64,000 bases of DNA. Source: Sphingobacterium sp. ML3W. Lineage in GTDB: Bacteria > Bacteroidota > Bacteroidia > Sphingobacteriales > Sphingobacteriaceae. The stretch lies in NCBI RefSeq assembly GCF_000747525.1, contig NZ_CP009278.1, positions 496,001 to 560,000 of the forward strand, written 5' to 3'. Under the pieces are notes generated by a model that was not told the DNA's origin, did not search any database, and was given only the letters and a program-made list of their open reading frames with translations. Made by a program: the position numbers and the translations under genes. Positions 1 through 7,754 of the stretch are shown one piece after another (positions within the stretch are counted from its first letter, which is position 1; every line of letters begins with the position of its first letter).

Positions 1-54
1 GCTGTCATTACTATTAAGGACGGCGAAACTATTGACTTTTACAGTACTATATAA
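1..54 (+). CDS. rplW: 50S ribosomal protein L23, C-terminal end (partial)
   Basis: The first 54 bases read in frame as the last 17 residues of a protein, ending with IDFYSTI and a TAA stop, six bases before rplB. In the S10 cluster the gene just before rplB is rplW, and a short beta-strand-rich end containing an ITIKDGE-like stretch fits L23. The gene starts outside the window, so the call rests mainly on position. L23 sits at the exit of the ribosomal tunnel and docks trigger factor and SRP. Confidence 0.75.
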   Translation, partial: AVITIKDGETIDFYSTI

Positions 55-60
55 TTAGAG

Positions 61-888
61 ATGGCAGTTAAAAGATTCAAACCGGTAACCCCTGGTACTC
101 GTTTCAGAGTAGGCGCTGACTATTCTGACGTAACAACTAATGTTCCTGAAAAAACGTTAGTAGTTGGAAGCAACAAAAGATCGGGCGGTCGTAATAAATC
201 CGGTAAAATGACTATGCGTTACATCGGTGGGGGACACAAGAAAGTTTACCGATTAATAGATTTCAAACGCGATAAAAAAGATATCCCTGCAACAGTAGCT
301 ACAATTGAGTACGATCCAAACCGTACAGCACGTATTGCATTATTGCATTATGTTGATGGTGAGAAACGTTACATCATTGCTCCAGCTGGTTTAAAAGTTG
401 GAATGACAGTAGTTGCAGGAGAAAAAGTTGCCCCTGAAGTAGGTAATACAATACCATTAGCAAACATTCCATTGGGATCTATCATCCACAACATCGAATT
501 GAACCCTGGTCAAGGTGGTTCAATCGCTCGTTCGGCTGGTACTTATGCCCAATTGTCTGCTCGTGACGGTAAATATGCTATTATCAAATTACCTTCAAGT
601 GAGACACGTATGATCTTATTGACTTGCGTTGCTACAATCGGTTCAGTATCTAACCACGATAGAAAAATCGAAGTGTTAGGTAAGGCTGGTCGTAACCGTT
701 GGTTAGGACGTCGTCCAAGAGTTCGTGGTGTAGCTATGAACCCAGTCGATCACCCTATGGGTGGTGGTGAGGGTCGTACCTCAGGAGGACAACCTCGTTC
801 ACGCACAGGTGTTTTAGCTAAAGGCTTCAAAACACGCGACAAGAAGAAAACATCGAATCGTTACATCATTGAGAGAAGGAAAAAATAA
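61..888 (+). CDS. rplB: 50S ribosomal protein L2
   Basis: This 275-residue protein has the usual length of bacterial L2, a core 23S rRNA-binding protein needed for subunit association and peptidyl transfer. The family signature [10 protein letters not shown] lies at about residues 223-232, including the conserved histidine near the peptidyl transferase centre, followed by a Gly-rich loop and a basic C-terminus. The ATG follows the rplW stop by six bases, and the TAA shares its last base with the rpsS start, so translation is probably coupled. It belongs to the S10 part of the ribosomal cluster. Confidence 0.98.
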   Translation: MAVKRFKPVTPGTRFRVGADYSDVTTNVPEKTLVVGSNKRSGGRNKSGKMTMRYIGGGHKKVYRLIDFKRDKKDIPATVATIEYDPNRTARIALLHYVDGEKRYIIAPAGLKVGMTVVAGEKVAPEVGNTIPLANIPLGSIIHNIELNPGQGGSIARSAGTYAQLSARDGKYAIIKLPSSETRMILLTCVATIGSVSNHDRKIEVLGKAGRNRWLGRRPRVRGVAMNPVDHPMGGGEGRTSGGQPRSRTGVLAKGFKTRDKKKTSNRYIIERRKK

Positions 889-1154
889 TGGCTCGTTCAA
901 TTAAAAAAGGTCCTTATATCGATCACAACTTAGAAGGAAAAGTTCTTTCTATGAATGAAACTAACAAAAAGTCAGTTATCAAAACTTGGTCTCGTAGATC
1001 AATGATTTCTCCTGATTTTGTTGGTCATACCTTTGCAGTGCACAATGGGAATAAATTTATTCCTGTTTATGTAACGGAAAATATGGTAGGTCACAAATTA
1101 GGCGAATTCGCTCCTACACGTACATTCAGAGGCCACGCAGAAAAGAAAAAATAA
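888..1154 (+). CDS. rpsS: 30S ribosomal protein S19
   Basis: An 88-residue basic protein starting [12 protein letters not shown], the typical S19 beginning. S19 binds the head of the small subunit with S13, near the A-site finger of 23S rRNA. The conserved middle ([12 protein letters not shown], then HNGNKF) and the end [10 protein letters not shown] match the family. Its start codon overlaps the rplB stop by one base and rplV begins six bases after its stop, as usual in the S10 order L2-S19-L22. Confidence 0.98.
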   Translation: MARSIKKGPYIDHNLEGKVLSMNETNKKSVIKTWSRRSMISPDFVGHTFAVHNGNKFIPVYVTENMVGHKLGEFAPTRTFRGHAEKKK

Positions 1155-1160
1155 TAGGTA

Positions 1161-1595
1161 ATGGAAGCAACAAAAAAACTTAAAAAGTCTGTTTTAATAA
1201 GACAGCGCAAAGAGCAAGAGAAAGCTCAAATAGGAGGAGCTTCTACTGCCAAATTATTAAATTGCCCTACTTCACCTCGTAAGATGCGTTTAGTAGTGGA
1301 CTTAATTCGTGGCGAGAAAGTAGAAAATGCTTTATATATTTTAAAGCATACAAGCAAAGAAGTAGCAATCCGTGTAGAGAAATTATTATTATCTGCAATT
1401 AAAAACTGGGAGGCTAGAAACGAAGGTAAATCTGTTGAAGATAGTCAATTATACGTTAAAGAAGTATCAGTAGCAGGTGGTCGTCAATTGAAAAGATTAC
1501 GTCCAGCTCCTCAAGGTCGCGGTTACAGAATTCGTAAGCGTTCAAACCATGTTACTTTGATCGTTGACAGTAAATCTAACGTTGAACAAAACTAA
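1161..1595 (+). CDS. rplV: 50S ribosomal protein L22 with N-terminal extension
   Basis: The 144-residue protein is somewhat longer than the roughly 110 residues of E. coli L22. About 25 charged residues rich in Lys, Arg and Gln precede the core, which begins near [18 protein letters not shown]22 lines the nascent-peptide tunnel; its long beta-hairpin is represented by the [17 protein letters not shown] stretch, where macrolide-resistance changes are known in other species. The extension is presumably lineage-specific. The gene lies between rpsS and rpsC as expected. Confidence 0.96.
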   Translation: MEATKKLKKSVLIRQRKEQEKAQIGGASTAKLLNCPTSPRKMRLVVDLIRGEKVENALYILKHTSKEVAIRVEKLLLSAIKNWEARNEGKSVEDSQLYVKEVSVAGGRQLKRLRPAPQGRGYRIRKRSNHVTLIVDSKSNVEQN

Positions 1596-1606
1596 TTTAT
1601 TGAGAA

Positions 1607-2398
1607 ATGGGACAAAAAGCAAATCCAATAGGTAGCAGATTAGGAATCATCAAAGGTTGGGATTCTAATTGGTTCGGAGGAAAAAACTATGCCGATAAAT
1701 TAGTAGAAGACGAAAAGATTAGAAAATATCTTTCTGTTCGTATAGCAAAAGGTGGTGTAGCAAAAGTTGTTATTGAAAGAACTTTAAAACGTATCACAGT
1801 AACTATCCATACAGCCAGACCTGGTATCGTTATCGGTAAAGGTGGTCAAGAAGTTGATAAAATCAAGGAAGAGTTAAAGAAAATCACTAAAAAAGATGTT
1901 CAAATTAACATTTTCGAGATTAAACGCCCTGAGTTAGACGCTAAATTAGTGGCTGAAGGTATCGCTAAGCAATTAGAAGCTCGTATTTCATTCCGTCGTG
2001 CAATGAAAACTACGATTGCATCTACGATGCGTATGGGTGCTGAAGGTATTAAAGTAATGTGTTCTGGTCGTTTAGGTGGTGCTGAAATGGCACGCTCTGA
2101 GCAATACAAAGAAGGAAGAACTCCTTTACACACATTGCGTGCTGATATCGATTATGCATTAGCTGAAGCATTAACTACTTACGGTAAAATCGGTATCAAA
2201 GTTTGGATCTGTAAAGGTGAGGTTTACGGTAAACGTGACTTATCTCCAAACCTTGGTCAAGCTTCTGGTGTGAAAACACGTGGTGGAAACGAAGGTGGTG
2301 CTGATCGTCGTGACAACCGTAAAGGTGGTCGTGGTGGTGATCGTCGCGGTGGAAACAACAATCGTGGTGGAAACAACCGTGGTGCAAAAAGAGATTAA
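1607..2398 (+). CDS. rpsC: 30S ribosomal protein S3 with Gly/Arg/Asn-rich tail
   Basis: S3 forms part of the mRNA entry channel and has helicase-supporting activity. The KH-type RNA-binding loop GIVIGKGG is at about residues 73-80 and the C-terminal domain includes [13 protein letters not shown]. The 263-residue length exceeds that of E. coli (233). The excess is a low-complexity tail from about residue 226 to the end, made of Gly, Arg, Asn and Asp repeats such as [12 protein letters not shown]. The tail is unstructured and probably contacts RNA. Start chosen at MGQKANPIG, the standard S3 beginning. Confidence 0.97.
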   Translation: MGQKANPIGSRLGIIKGWDSNWFGGKNYADKLVEDEKIRKYLSVRIAKGGVAKVVIERTLKRITVTIHTARPGIVIGKGGQEVDKIKEELKKITKKDVQINIFEIKRPELDAKLVAEGIAKQLEARISFRRAMKTTIASTMRMGAEGIKVMCSGRLGGAEMARSEQYKEGRTPLHTLRADIDYALAEALTTYGKIGIKVWICKGEVYGKRDLSPNLGQASGVKTRGGNEGGADRRDNRKGGRGGDRRGGNNNRGGNNRGAKRD

Positions 2399-2404
2399 AA
2401 GTTT

Positions 2405-2448
2405 AATAGATAACAACATATCTGCTTAAGCAGATTAAAATAGATAAC
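2405..2448 (+). repeat. Direct repeat flanking a small palindrome, rpsC-rplP gap
   Basis: The 54-base gap between rpsC and rplP contains the 10-mer AATAGATAAC twice, at 2405-2414 and 2439-2448. Between the copies lies the 16-base perfect palindrome ATCTGCTTAAGCAGAT at 2420-2435, which could form a six-pair stem with a TTAA loop in the mRNA. There is no U-tract, so it is not an intrinsic terminator. It may be an mRNA processing or regulatory element; function unknown. Confidence 0.5.
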
Positions 2449-2452
2449 GAAC

Positions 2453-2875
2453 ATGTTACAGCCAAAAAGAACAAAGTTCAGAAAGATGCAGAAAGGACGT
2501 ATGAAAGGTAACGCTTCTCGTGGAGCAGAGTTAGCTTTCGGTTCATTCGGTATCAAATCATTGGAGGAAGCATGGATCACAAGCCGTCAAATCGAGGCAG
2601 CTCGTATTGCAGTGACACGTTACATGAAACGTGAAGGTCAAGTTTGGATCCGTATCTTCCCTGATAAACCCGTAACTAAGAAACCTGCAGAGGTTCGTAT
2701 GGGTAAAGGTAAGGGAGCTCCAGAATACTGGGTTGCCGTAGTACGCCCAGGCCGTATGTTATTTGAAGCAGAAGGAGTGCCTTTAGAAATTGCTAAAGAA
2801 GCTTTACGTCTTGCAGCTCAAAAACTTCCGGTTCAAACTAAGTTTGTTATACGTAGAGATTACGTAGAAGCATAA
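2453..2875 (+). CDS. rplP: 50S ribosomal protein L16
   Basis: A 140-residue L16 beginning [19 protein letters not shown], the canonical start. L16 contacts the A-site tRNA region and organises 23S rRNA helices near the peptidyl transferase centre. Further recognised parts are GSFGIKSLE and [22 protein letters not shown]. The preceding gap holds a short palindrome and direct repeats, and the following gap a ten-pair hairpin, so rplP sits alone between two structured spacers inside the operon. Confidence 0.98.
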   Translation: MLQPKRTKFRKMQKGRMKGNASRGAELAFGSFGIKSLEEAWITSRQIEAARIAVTRYMKREGQVWIRIFPDKPVTKKPAEVRMGKGKGAPEYWVAVVRPGRMLFEAEGVPLEIAKEALRLAAQKLPVQTKFVIRRDYVEA

Positions 2876-2898
2876 ATCGTTGGTAATATCATTATTTA

Positions 2899-2925
2899 AG
2901 CCTTAGGACCGTTACTCCTAAGGCT
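2899..2925 (+). promoter_or_regulatory. Intercistronic hairpin between rplP and rpmC
   Basis: AGCCTTAGGA at 2899-2908 is perfectly complementary to TCCTAAGGCT at 2916-2925, with a seven-base loop. No T-run follows on the + strand, so this is more likely an mRNA processing, stability or regulatory hairpin than a terminator. It lies in the 92-base gap before rpmC. Confidence 0.6.
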
Positions 2926-2967
2926 ATATATAAACTAATGATAACCCAATATAACAACTGAAATAAA

Positions 2968-3186
2968 ATGAAAAATTCAGAAATTTTAGAATTATCAACA
3001 GAGGATTTAGCTGCTCGTTTAGTAGAAGAGAAAGCTGCCCTTAGCAAATTGAAATTTGCACATGCTGTTTCTGCAATTGAGAACCCTAATGTAATCAAAA
3101 CGGCTCGTAGACAAATCGCTCGTCTTAGTACGGCGTTGACTACTCGTAAAGCTGCAGCTAAAAAAGAAACAGCCTCTGAGGCATAA
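2968..3186 (+). CDS. rpmC: 50S ribosomal protein L29
   Basis: A 72-residue, largely helical protein starting MKNSEILELSTEDLAARL, typical of L29, which sits beside L23 at the polypeptide exit. The conserved central segment is LSKLKFAHAVSAIENPNVIKT (read here in two parts, LSKLKFAHA and ENPNVIKTARR). The C-terminus ends in an Ala/Lys-rich stretch. It is preceded by a 92-base spacer with a strong hairpin and followed 12 bases later by rpsQ. Confidence 0.96.
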   Translation: MKNSEILELSTEDLAARLVEEKAALSKLKFAHAVSAIENPNVIKTARRQIARLSTALTTRKAAAKKETASEA

Positions 3187-3198
3187 ATTAAAGTCGAA

Positions 3199-3453
3199 AT
3201 GGAAAGACAATTAAGAAAAACAAGAATCGGCTTAGTAGTTAGCAATAAAATGGACAAATCTATCGTAGTAACGGTTGAACGTAAAGTTAAACACCCAATC
3301 TATGGTAAGTTCGTGAAAAAAACTACTAAATTTAAAGCTCATGACGAAACTAATACCTGTGGTATCGGCGATACGGTATTAATTATGGAAACTCGTCCGC
3401 TGAGTAAGACTAAGAATTGGAGATTAGTAGAAATATTAGAAAGAGCTAAATAA
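3199..3453 (+). CDS. rpsQ: 30S ribosomal protein S17
   Basis: An 84-residue OB-fold protein that binds 16S rRNA in the body of the small subunit. Recognised segments are [19 protein letters not shown] near the start, [19 protein letters not shown] in the middle, and [18 protein letters not shown] at the end, all typical of S17. It starts 12 bases after rpmC and ends one base before the rplN start, in the standard order L29-S17-L14. Confidence 0.98.
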   Translation: MERQLRKTRIGLVVSNKMDKSIVVTVERKVKHPIYGKFVKKTTKFKAHDETNTCGIGDTVLIMETRPLSKTKNWRLVEILERAK

Positions 3454-3454
3454 C

Positions 3455-3823
3455 ATGGTACAACAGGAATCAAGACTAAATGTTGCTGATAATAGCGGAG
3501 CTAAAGAAGTTTTAGTAATCCGTGTGTTAGGTGGCACAGGTAAGCGTTATGCTTCGATAGGTGATAAAATTGTTGTTACCATCAAAAGCGCTTTACCTTC
3601 AGGAAACGTAAAAAAAGGTACTGTTTCTAAAGCTGTAGTTGTTAGAACTAAAAAAGAAATCCGTCGTAAAGATGGTTCTTATATTCGTTTTGATGACAAT
3701 GCTGCAGTATTATTAAATAATAATGATGAACCACGTGGTACACGTATCTTTGGCCCAGTTGCTAGAGAGTTACGTGAAAAACAGTTCATGAAAATTGTAT
3801 CACTAGCACCGGAGGTTTTATAA
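3455..3823 (+). CDS. rplN: 50S ribosomal protein L14
   Basis: A 122-residue L14, exactly the usual length. The start [19 protein letters not shown] and the end [12 protein letters not shown] are diagnostic. L14 forms intersubunit bridges and is the docking surface for the silencing factor RsfS. It opens the spc-type part of the cluster here, one base after rpsQ and two bases before rplX. Nothing unusual is visible. Confidence 0.98.
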   Translation: MVQQESRLNVADNSGAKEVLVIRVLGGTGKRYASIGDKIVVTIKSALPSGNVKKGTVSKAVVVRTKKEIRRKDGSYIRFDDNAAVLLNNNDEPRGTRIFGPVARELREKQFMKIVSLAPEVL

Positions 3824-3825
3824 TT

Positions 3826-4173
3826 ATGGCATACAAGAAAATAACAAAAACTACACACAAAATCAAGATTAAAAAAGGTGATTTAGTGAAAGTTATCGCT
3901 GGTAACTCTAAAGGTGTTCAAGGAAAAGTATTGCAAGTTTTAGTGGATGCAGATAGAGCCATTGTAGAAGGCGCTAACTTCATTAAGAAACACACTAAAC
4001 CAAGTGCGGCTACTCCTAATGGTGGTATTATTGAAAAAGAAGCAGCTATTCATATCTCAAACTTAGCTTTAATCGATCCTAAAACAGGAGCTCCTACTCG
4101 CGTAGGTCGTAAAGTTAATGAAGATGGTAAACTTGTTCGTGTAGCAAAAAAATCAGGGGAGGAAATTAAATAA
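3826..4173 (+). CDS. rplX: 50S ribosomal protein L24
   Basis: This 115-residue protein is an assembly initiator of the large subunit. The KOW motif is visible as [20 protein letters not shown] near residues 17-36, and [20 protein letters not shown] is the conserved second half. The stop TAA (4171-4173) shares its last base with the rplE ATG, which suggests translational coupling. Length and gene order are normal. Confidence 0.97.
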   Translation: MAYKKITKTTHKIKIKKGDLVKVIAGNSKGVQGKVLQVLVDADRAIVEGANFIKKHTKPSAATPNGGIIEKEAAIHISNLALIDPKTGAPTRVGRKVNEDGKLVRVAKKSGEEIK

Positions 4174-4742
4174 TGACTTACATACCAAGATTAAAAGTGA
4201 AATATGCGGAGGAAATCCGTACAGCACTTAAAGATAAATTCCAGTATAAAAGTGTTATGCAGGTTCCTAAACTTGAGAAAATCGTTGTTTCACAAGGTGT
4301 AGGTGCTGCCACTTCAGATAAGAAATTAATTGATAACGCTCTTTCAGAGATGACATTAATTACTGGACAACAAGCTGTTTCAACTAAATCGAAAAAAGAT
4401 ATCTCAAACTTTAAATTGCGTAAAGGTATGCCTGTTGGTGTACGTGTTACTTTACGTGATAATAACATGTATGAGTTCTTAGATCGTTTAATCGCTGTAT
4501 CACTTCCACGTATTCGTGACTTCCGTGGTATCAACGATAAAGGATTCGATGGAAGAGGTAACTACAACTTAGGTATTACTGAGCAAATCATTTTCCCTGA
4601 GATAAACATTGATAAAATCAACAAAATTCAAGGTATGGACATCACTTTCGTGACTAGCGCAGGAAACGATGTTGAGGCTTTAGAATTGTTGAAACAATTC
4701 GGTTTACCATTTAAAAATCAAAATACTAATAACAATGGCTAA
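4173..4742 (+). CDS. rplE: 50S ribosomal protein L5
   Basis: A 189-residue L5, the 5S rRNA-binding protein of the central protuberance. Motifs include [19 protein letters not shown] near residue 34, then [35 protein letters not shown] and the terminal segment [10 protein letters not shown]. The end overlaps the beginning of rpsN by eight bases, consistent with coupled translation in the spc operon. Confidence 0.98.
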   Translation: MTYIPRLKVKYAEEIRTALKDKFQYKSVMQVPKLEKIVVSQGVGAATSDKKLIDNALSEMTLITGQQAVSTKSKKDISNFKLRKGMPVGVRVTLRDNNMYEFLDRLIAVSLPRIRDFRGINDKGFDGRGNYNLGITEQIIFPEINIDKINKIQGMDITFVTSAGNDVEALELLKQFGLPFKNQNTNNNG

Positions 4743-5004
4743 GGAAGGATTAAAAGCTCGCGAAGTAAAACGCGCTAAATTAGTAGCTAAATTTGCTGAC
4801 AAACGTGCTGCGTTAAAAGCTGCTGGTGATTATGCTGCATTAGATAAATTACCTAAGAATGCTTCTCCAGTTCGTTTACACAACCGTTGTAGACTAACAG
4901 GACGTCCTAAAGGATATATGCGTCAATTCGGTATCTCTCGTGTTACATTCCGTGAGATGGCATTAGATGGTAAAATCCCGGGGGTTAAAAAAGCTTCTTG
5001 GTAA
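4735..5004 (+). CDS. rpsN: 30S ribosomal protein S14, zinc-free type
   Basis: An 89-residue S14 of the long form without the CxxC zinc ribbon; only one cysteine (in [12 protein letters not shown]) is present. The conserved end is [25 protein letters not shown] (seen as [10 protein letters not shown] and [11 protein letters not shown]). S14 helps assemble the small-subunit head. The gene overlaps rplE by eight bases and is followed by a terminator-like hairpin, so it is the last gene before a transcriptional break in the ribosomal cluster. Confidence 0.97.
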   Translation: MAKEGLKAREVKRAKLVAKFADKRAALKAAGDYAALDKLPKNASPVRLHNRCRLTGRPKGYMRQFGISRVTFREMALDGKIPGVKKASW

Positions 5005-5027
5005 TATCGAAAAAAAAAGTAATTTTG
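4998..5027 (+). promoter_or_regulatory. Candidate internal promoter before rpsH
   Basis: TTG at 4998-5000 and TAATTTTG at 5020-5027 match the Bacteroidetes promoter pattern (-33 TTG, -7 TAnnTTTG) with a 19-base spacer. Initiation would fall a few bases downstream, inside the left arm of the adjoining hairpin (5028-5059). RNA from this promoter would therefore lack most of that arm and escape the terminator. Prediction from sequence pattern only. Confidence 0.42.
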
Positions 5028-5065
5028 CCCCAGCAAATCTTTTATAAGATTTGCTTGGGTTTTTT
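5028..5065 (+). terminator. Intrinsic terminator-like hairpin between rpsN and rpsH
   Basis: Bases 5028-5041 pair with 5046-5059 in a 14-position stem with one mismatch (C5031 against T5056) and a four-base TTAT loop, followed at once by six T residues (5060-5065). This is the classical form of a Rho-independent terminator, placed 24 bases after the rpsN stop, in the middle of the ribosomal protein cluster. Confidence 0.7.
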
Positions 5066-5142
5066 ACGTTAAAATTTATTAATCGGCAAAAGGTCTGTTC
5101 CAAAGGTTGGAAAAGAAACCGTTGTCACAATTTTTATATACA

Positions 5143-5541
5143 ATGAATACAGATCCAATAGCGGATTACCTTACACGAGTAAGGAATGCCATTAAGGCCA
5201 ACCACAGGGTTGTTGAAATTCCTGCATCGAACCTTAAGAAAGAAATTACTAAAGTTCTTTTTGATAAAGGTTATATTGCTAATTACAAATTTGAGGATGA
5301 TGGAATTCAAGGCACAATCAAAATTGCTTTGAAATATAATCCAATTAGCAAAATCTCGGCTATTCGTACGTTGACACGTGTGAGTAAACCTGGTTTAAGA
5401 AAGTATGCAAGTGTTGAGACTATGCCTCGTGTTTTGAATGGTTTGGGTATTGCTGTCTTGTCAACTTCTAAAGGAGTTATGACAGACAAAGAGGCTCGCT
5501 TACAAAATGTTGGCGGTGAAGTTTTATGTTACGTTTATTAA
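5143..5541 (+). CDS. rpsH: 30S ribosomal protein S8
   Basis: S8 binds the central domain of 16S rRNA and in E. coli represses spc-operon translation. The ATG at 5143 gives [19 protein letters not shown], the normal S8 start and a 132-residue product. An in-frame TTG at 5107 would add 12 residues but is not needed. Conserved features are ISKPGLR-like [10 protein letters not shown], and the end [26 protein letters not shown] (seen as STSKGVMTD and GGEVLCYVY). The gene follows the terminator and promoter-like elements at 4998-5065. Confidence 0.97.
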   Translation: MNTDPIADYLTRVRNAIKANHRVVEIPASNLKKEITKVLFDKGYIANYKFEDDGIQGTIKIALKYNPISKISAIRTLTRVSKPGLRKYASVETMPRVLNGLGIAVLSTSKGVMTDKEARLQNVGGEVLCYVY

Positions 5542-5561
5542 TCTAGGAAAATCACAAAGAA

Positions 5562-6116
5562 ATGTCAAGAATTGGAAAAGCGCCTATCGCTATGCCTGCA
5601 GGTGTAACGATGACTGTATCTGACAAGAATTTAGTTACAGTAAAGGGCCCTAAAGGTGAATTAACACAACAAGTTGATCGTGACATTACAGTTGCTCAAG
5701 AAGATGGTAACATCGTAGTAACTCGTGCCACAGATCAAAAAAGACACAAAGCACTACACGGATTATACCGCTCTTTATTGAGCAATATGGTTGTCGGTGT
5801 AACTGAAGGTTACAAAACTACTCAAGAATTAGTAGGTGTAGGTTACCGTGCAACTTGCACTGGTAATGTATTAGAGTTAACTTTAGGTTTCTCTCACCAG
5901 ATTGTGTTTATGTTGCCAAAGGAAATTACAGCAACAACAACTGCTGATAAAGGTAAAAACCCTACTATCACTTTGGAATCTATCGACAAACAATTAATCG
6001 GTCAAATCGCAGCGAAAATCCGTGGTTTCCGTAAACCAGAGCCATACAAAGGTAAAGGTATCAAGTTTGTAGGTGAAGTATTAAGAAGAAAAGCAGGTAA
6101 ATCAGCTAAAAAATAA
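5562..6116 (+). CDS. rplF: 50S ribosomal protein L6
   Basis: A 184-residue L6 starting [16 protein letters not shown], with two related alpha/beta domains. It binds near the sarcin-ricin loop and the elongation-factor site. The signature in the second domain, [13 protein letters not shown], is at about residues 154-166. It begins 20 bases after rpsH and ends five bases before rplR. Length and sequence look normal. Confidence 0.98.
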   Translation: MSRIGKAPIAMPAGVTMTVSDKNLVTVKGPKGELTQQVDRDITVAQEDGNIVVTRATDQKRHKALHGLYRSLLSNMVVGVTEGYKTTQELVGVGYRATCTGNVLELTLGFSHQIVFMLPKEITATTTADKGKNPTITLESIDKQLIGQIAAKIRGFRKPEPYKGKGIKFVGEVLRRKAGKSAKK

Positions 6117-6121
6117 TAACC

Positions 6122-6475
6122 ATGGCAGGACATAAAGCATCTCGTAGAGAGAGAATCAAAAAAGGAATCAGAAAACACCTGGCTGGATCAACAGAGCGTC
6201 CACGCTTGTCAGTTTTTAGAAGTAATAAAGGTATCTACGCTCAGATAATTGATGATGTTGCAGGAAAGACATTAGTGTCAGCTTCTAGTTCTTCAAAAGA
6301 ATTTGCTGCTACAGGCAACAAAGTTGAGCAATCAAAAGCAGTAGGTAAATTAGTTGCAGAAAAAGCAGTTGCAGCTGGAATTAGTAAAGTAGTTTTTGAC
6401 CGTAATGGGTACTTATACCATGGCCGTATCAAATCTTTGGCTGAAGGTGCTCGCGAAGGCGGTTTAGACTTTTAA
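6122..6475 (+). CDS. rplR: 50S ribosomal protein L18
   Basis: A 117-residue L18, a 5S rRNA-binding protein of the central protuberance. The basic N-terminus ([17 protein letters not shown]) is followed by the conserved [20 protein letters not shown] and the end [26 protein letters not shown] (seen as [11 protein letters not shown] and GAREGGLDF). Located between rplF and rpsE in the canonical spc order. Confidence 0.98.
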   Translation: MAGHKASRRERIKKGIRKHLAGSTERPRLSVFRSNKGIYAQIIDDVAGKTLVSASSSSKEFAATGNKVEQSKAVGKLVAEKAVAAGISKVVFDRNGYLYHGRIKSLAEGAREGGLDF

Positions 6476-6486
6476 TCATAGAAGAA

Positions 6487-7005
6487 ATGGCATTAAGCAA
6501 TATAAAAAGAGTAAAATCAAGCGAGATTGAGTTAAAAGATCGCTTAGTAAGTATCCAACGTGTAGCTAAAGTTACTAAAGGTGGTCGTACTTTCAGTTTC
6601 TCTGCAATCGTTGTTGTAGGGGATGAAAACGGTATCGTTGGTTTCGGTTTAGGTAAAGCGAAAGAGGTTACTGAAGCTATTACAAAAGGAATTGACGACG
6701 CTAAGAAAAACTTAGTTAAAGTTCCAATTATCAAAGGTACTGTTCCTCACTCTCAATATGGTAAATATTCAGGAGGTTCAGTTTTGATAAAACCAGCTAT
6801 CGCAGGTACAGGAGTATTAGCAGGTGGTGCGATGCGTGCAGTATTAGAGTCTGCTGGTATCAAAGACGTATTAGCGAAGTCATTAGGTTCATCTAACCCA
6901 CACAACGTGGTGAAGGCAACTATTGACGCTTTGGCTAATATGCGTGATGCATACACAGTAGCACAACACCGCGGTGTCGATTTAAACAAAGTATTTAACG
7001 GTTAA
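6487..7005 (+). CDS. rpsE: 30S ribosomal protein S5
   Basis: A 172-residue S5 with the double-stranded-RNA-binding-like N-terminal domain ([19 protein letters not shown], residues about 19-37) and the C-terminal domain containing [15 protein letters not shown] and [16 protein letters not shown]5 helps mRNA unwinding and decoding fidelity; the loop around GGRTFSF corresponds to the site of spectinomycin-resistance changes in E. coli. It is followed five bases later by rpmD. Confidence 0.98.
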   Translation: MALSNIKRVKSSEIELKDRLVSIQRVAKVTKGGRTFSFSAIVVVGDENGIVGFGLGKAKEVTEAITKGIDDAKKNLVKVPIIKGTVPHSQYGKYSGGSVLIKPAIAGTGVLAGGAMRAVLESAGIKDVLAKSLGSSNPHNVVKATIDALANMRDAYTVAQHRGVDLNKVFNG

Positions 7006-7010
7006 TTATC

Positions 7011-7190
7011 ATGGCAAAAATAAAAATCACCCAGATAAAGAGCGTTATCGACAGAAGCGAGCGCCAAAAGAAAACTATTGAGGCATTAGGTTTGAAAAAA
7101 ATCAATCAATCAGTAGAAGTTGAAGCTACACCAGCTATTATTGGCATGGTAAGAAAAGTGAATCACTTAGTAGCTATCGAGACTATTTAA
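7011..7190 (+). CDS. rpmD: 50S ribosomal protein L30
   Basis: A 59-residue gene found by reading the gap after rpsE. It starts [19 protein letters not shown] and contains the conserved segment [14 protein letters not shown] and the end [13 protein letters not shown], all diagnostic of L30. The ATG lies five bases after the rpsE stop. A 28-base perfect palindrome follows its stop, and the next gene, rplO, starts 114 bases later. Confidence 0.96.
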   Translation: MAKIKITQIKSVIDRSERQKKTIEALGLKKINQSVEVEATPAIIGMVRKVNHLVAIETI

Positions 7191-7199
7191 TAGTAGCAT

Positions 7200-7227
7200 A
7201 TGGAAAAGACTCTAGAGTCTTTTCCAT
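7200..7227 (+). promoter_or_regulatory. 28-base perfect palindrome between rpmD and rplO
   Basis: ATGGAAAAGACTCT at 7200-7213 is followed directly by its exact reverse complement at 7214-7227, giving a hairpin of about 12 pairs once a small loop is allowed. Only TTACTTGTTATT follows, not a proper T-run. A second weaker stem, GTTAGG (7255-7260) with CCTAAC (7283-7288), lies further downstream in the same gap. Likely an mRNA processing or regulatory structure rather than a full terminator. Confidence 0.6.
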
Positions 7228-7304
7228 TACTTGTTATTAATCAATTTTTTAATCGTTAGGACCTGTTTAGTGAAAGCGAAGGCCTAACACAATTTAGTTT
7301 TAAA

Positions 7305-7751
7305 ATGAACTTAAGTAATTTAAGACCTGCAAAAGGTTCGGTAAAAAATCGTAAACGTATTGGTCGTGGTACAGGTTCTGGTCGCGGTGGTACATCTACG
7401 CGTGGTCACAAAGGAGCTGGCTCTCGTTCTGGTAACAGTACGAAAATCGGTTTTGAAGGTGGTCAAATGCCTTTGCAACGTCGTGTTCCTAAATTTGGTT
7501 TCAAAAACTTAAATCGCGTTGAGTATAATGGTGTAAACTTAGATGCTCTACAAGAATTGGTTGAGAAACATAATTTAACTGTTGTAAACTTAGAAGAATT
7601 AGTTGCTCATGGTTTAGTAGCTAAAAAAGACAAAGTAAAAATCTTAGGTCGTGGAGAGTTGAAAGCTAAAGTTGAAGTAACAGCGCATGCGTTCTCGGCT
7701 TCTGCTCAACAAGCTATTGAAGCAGCAGGCGGTTCTATTGTTAAACTTTAA
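7305..7751 (+). CDS. rplO: 50S ribosomal protein L15
   Basis: A 148-residue L15. The Gly/Arg-rich N-terminal region GRGTGSGRGGTSTRGHKG (about residues 20-37) and FEGGQMPLQRRVPKFGF are the family marks. L15 threads deep into 23S rRNA during late assembly. The end AHAFSASAQQAIEAAGG is also typical. It begins after a 114-base structured spacer and is followed three bases later by secY, as in other bacteria. Confidence 0.98.
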   Translation: MNLSNLRPAKGSVKNRKRIGRGTGSGRGGTSTRGHKGAGSRSGNSTKIGFEGGQMPLQRRVPKFGFKNLNRVEYNGVNLDALQELVEKHNLTVVNLEELVAHGLVAKKDKVKILGRGELKAKVEVTAHAFSASAQQAIEAAGGSIVKL

Positions 7752-7754
7752 TAA

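Noticed and set aside
2196..2387. His-rich reading frame on the - strand
   Set aside because: It is the antisense of the Gly/Arg/Asn-rich S3 tail; its composition is explained by the repeat codons on the + strand.
2405..2448. CRISPR-like or mobile repeat
   Set aside because: Only two 10-base copies around one small palindrome; no array and no mobile-element genes.
5107..5142. Upstream TTG extension of rpsH
   Set aside because: The normal S8 start [10 protein letters not shown] lies at 5143, and the extra codons fall in the leader after the terminator.
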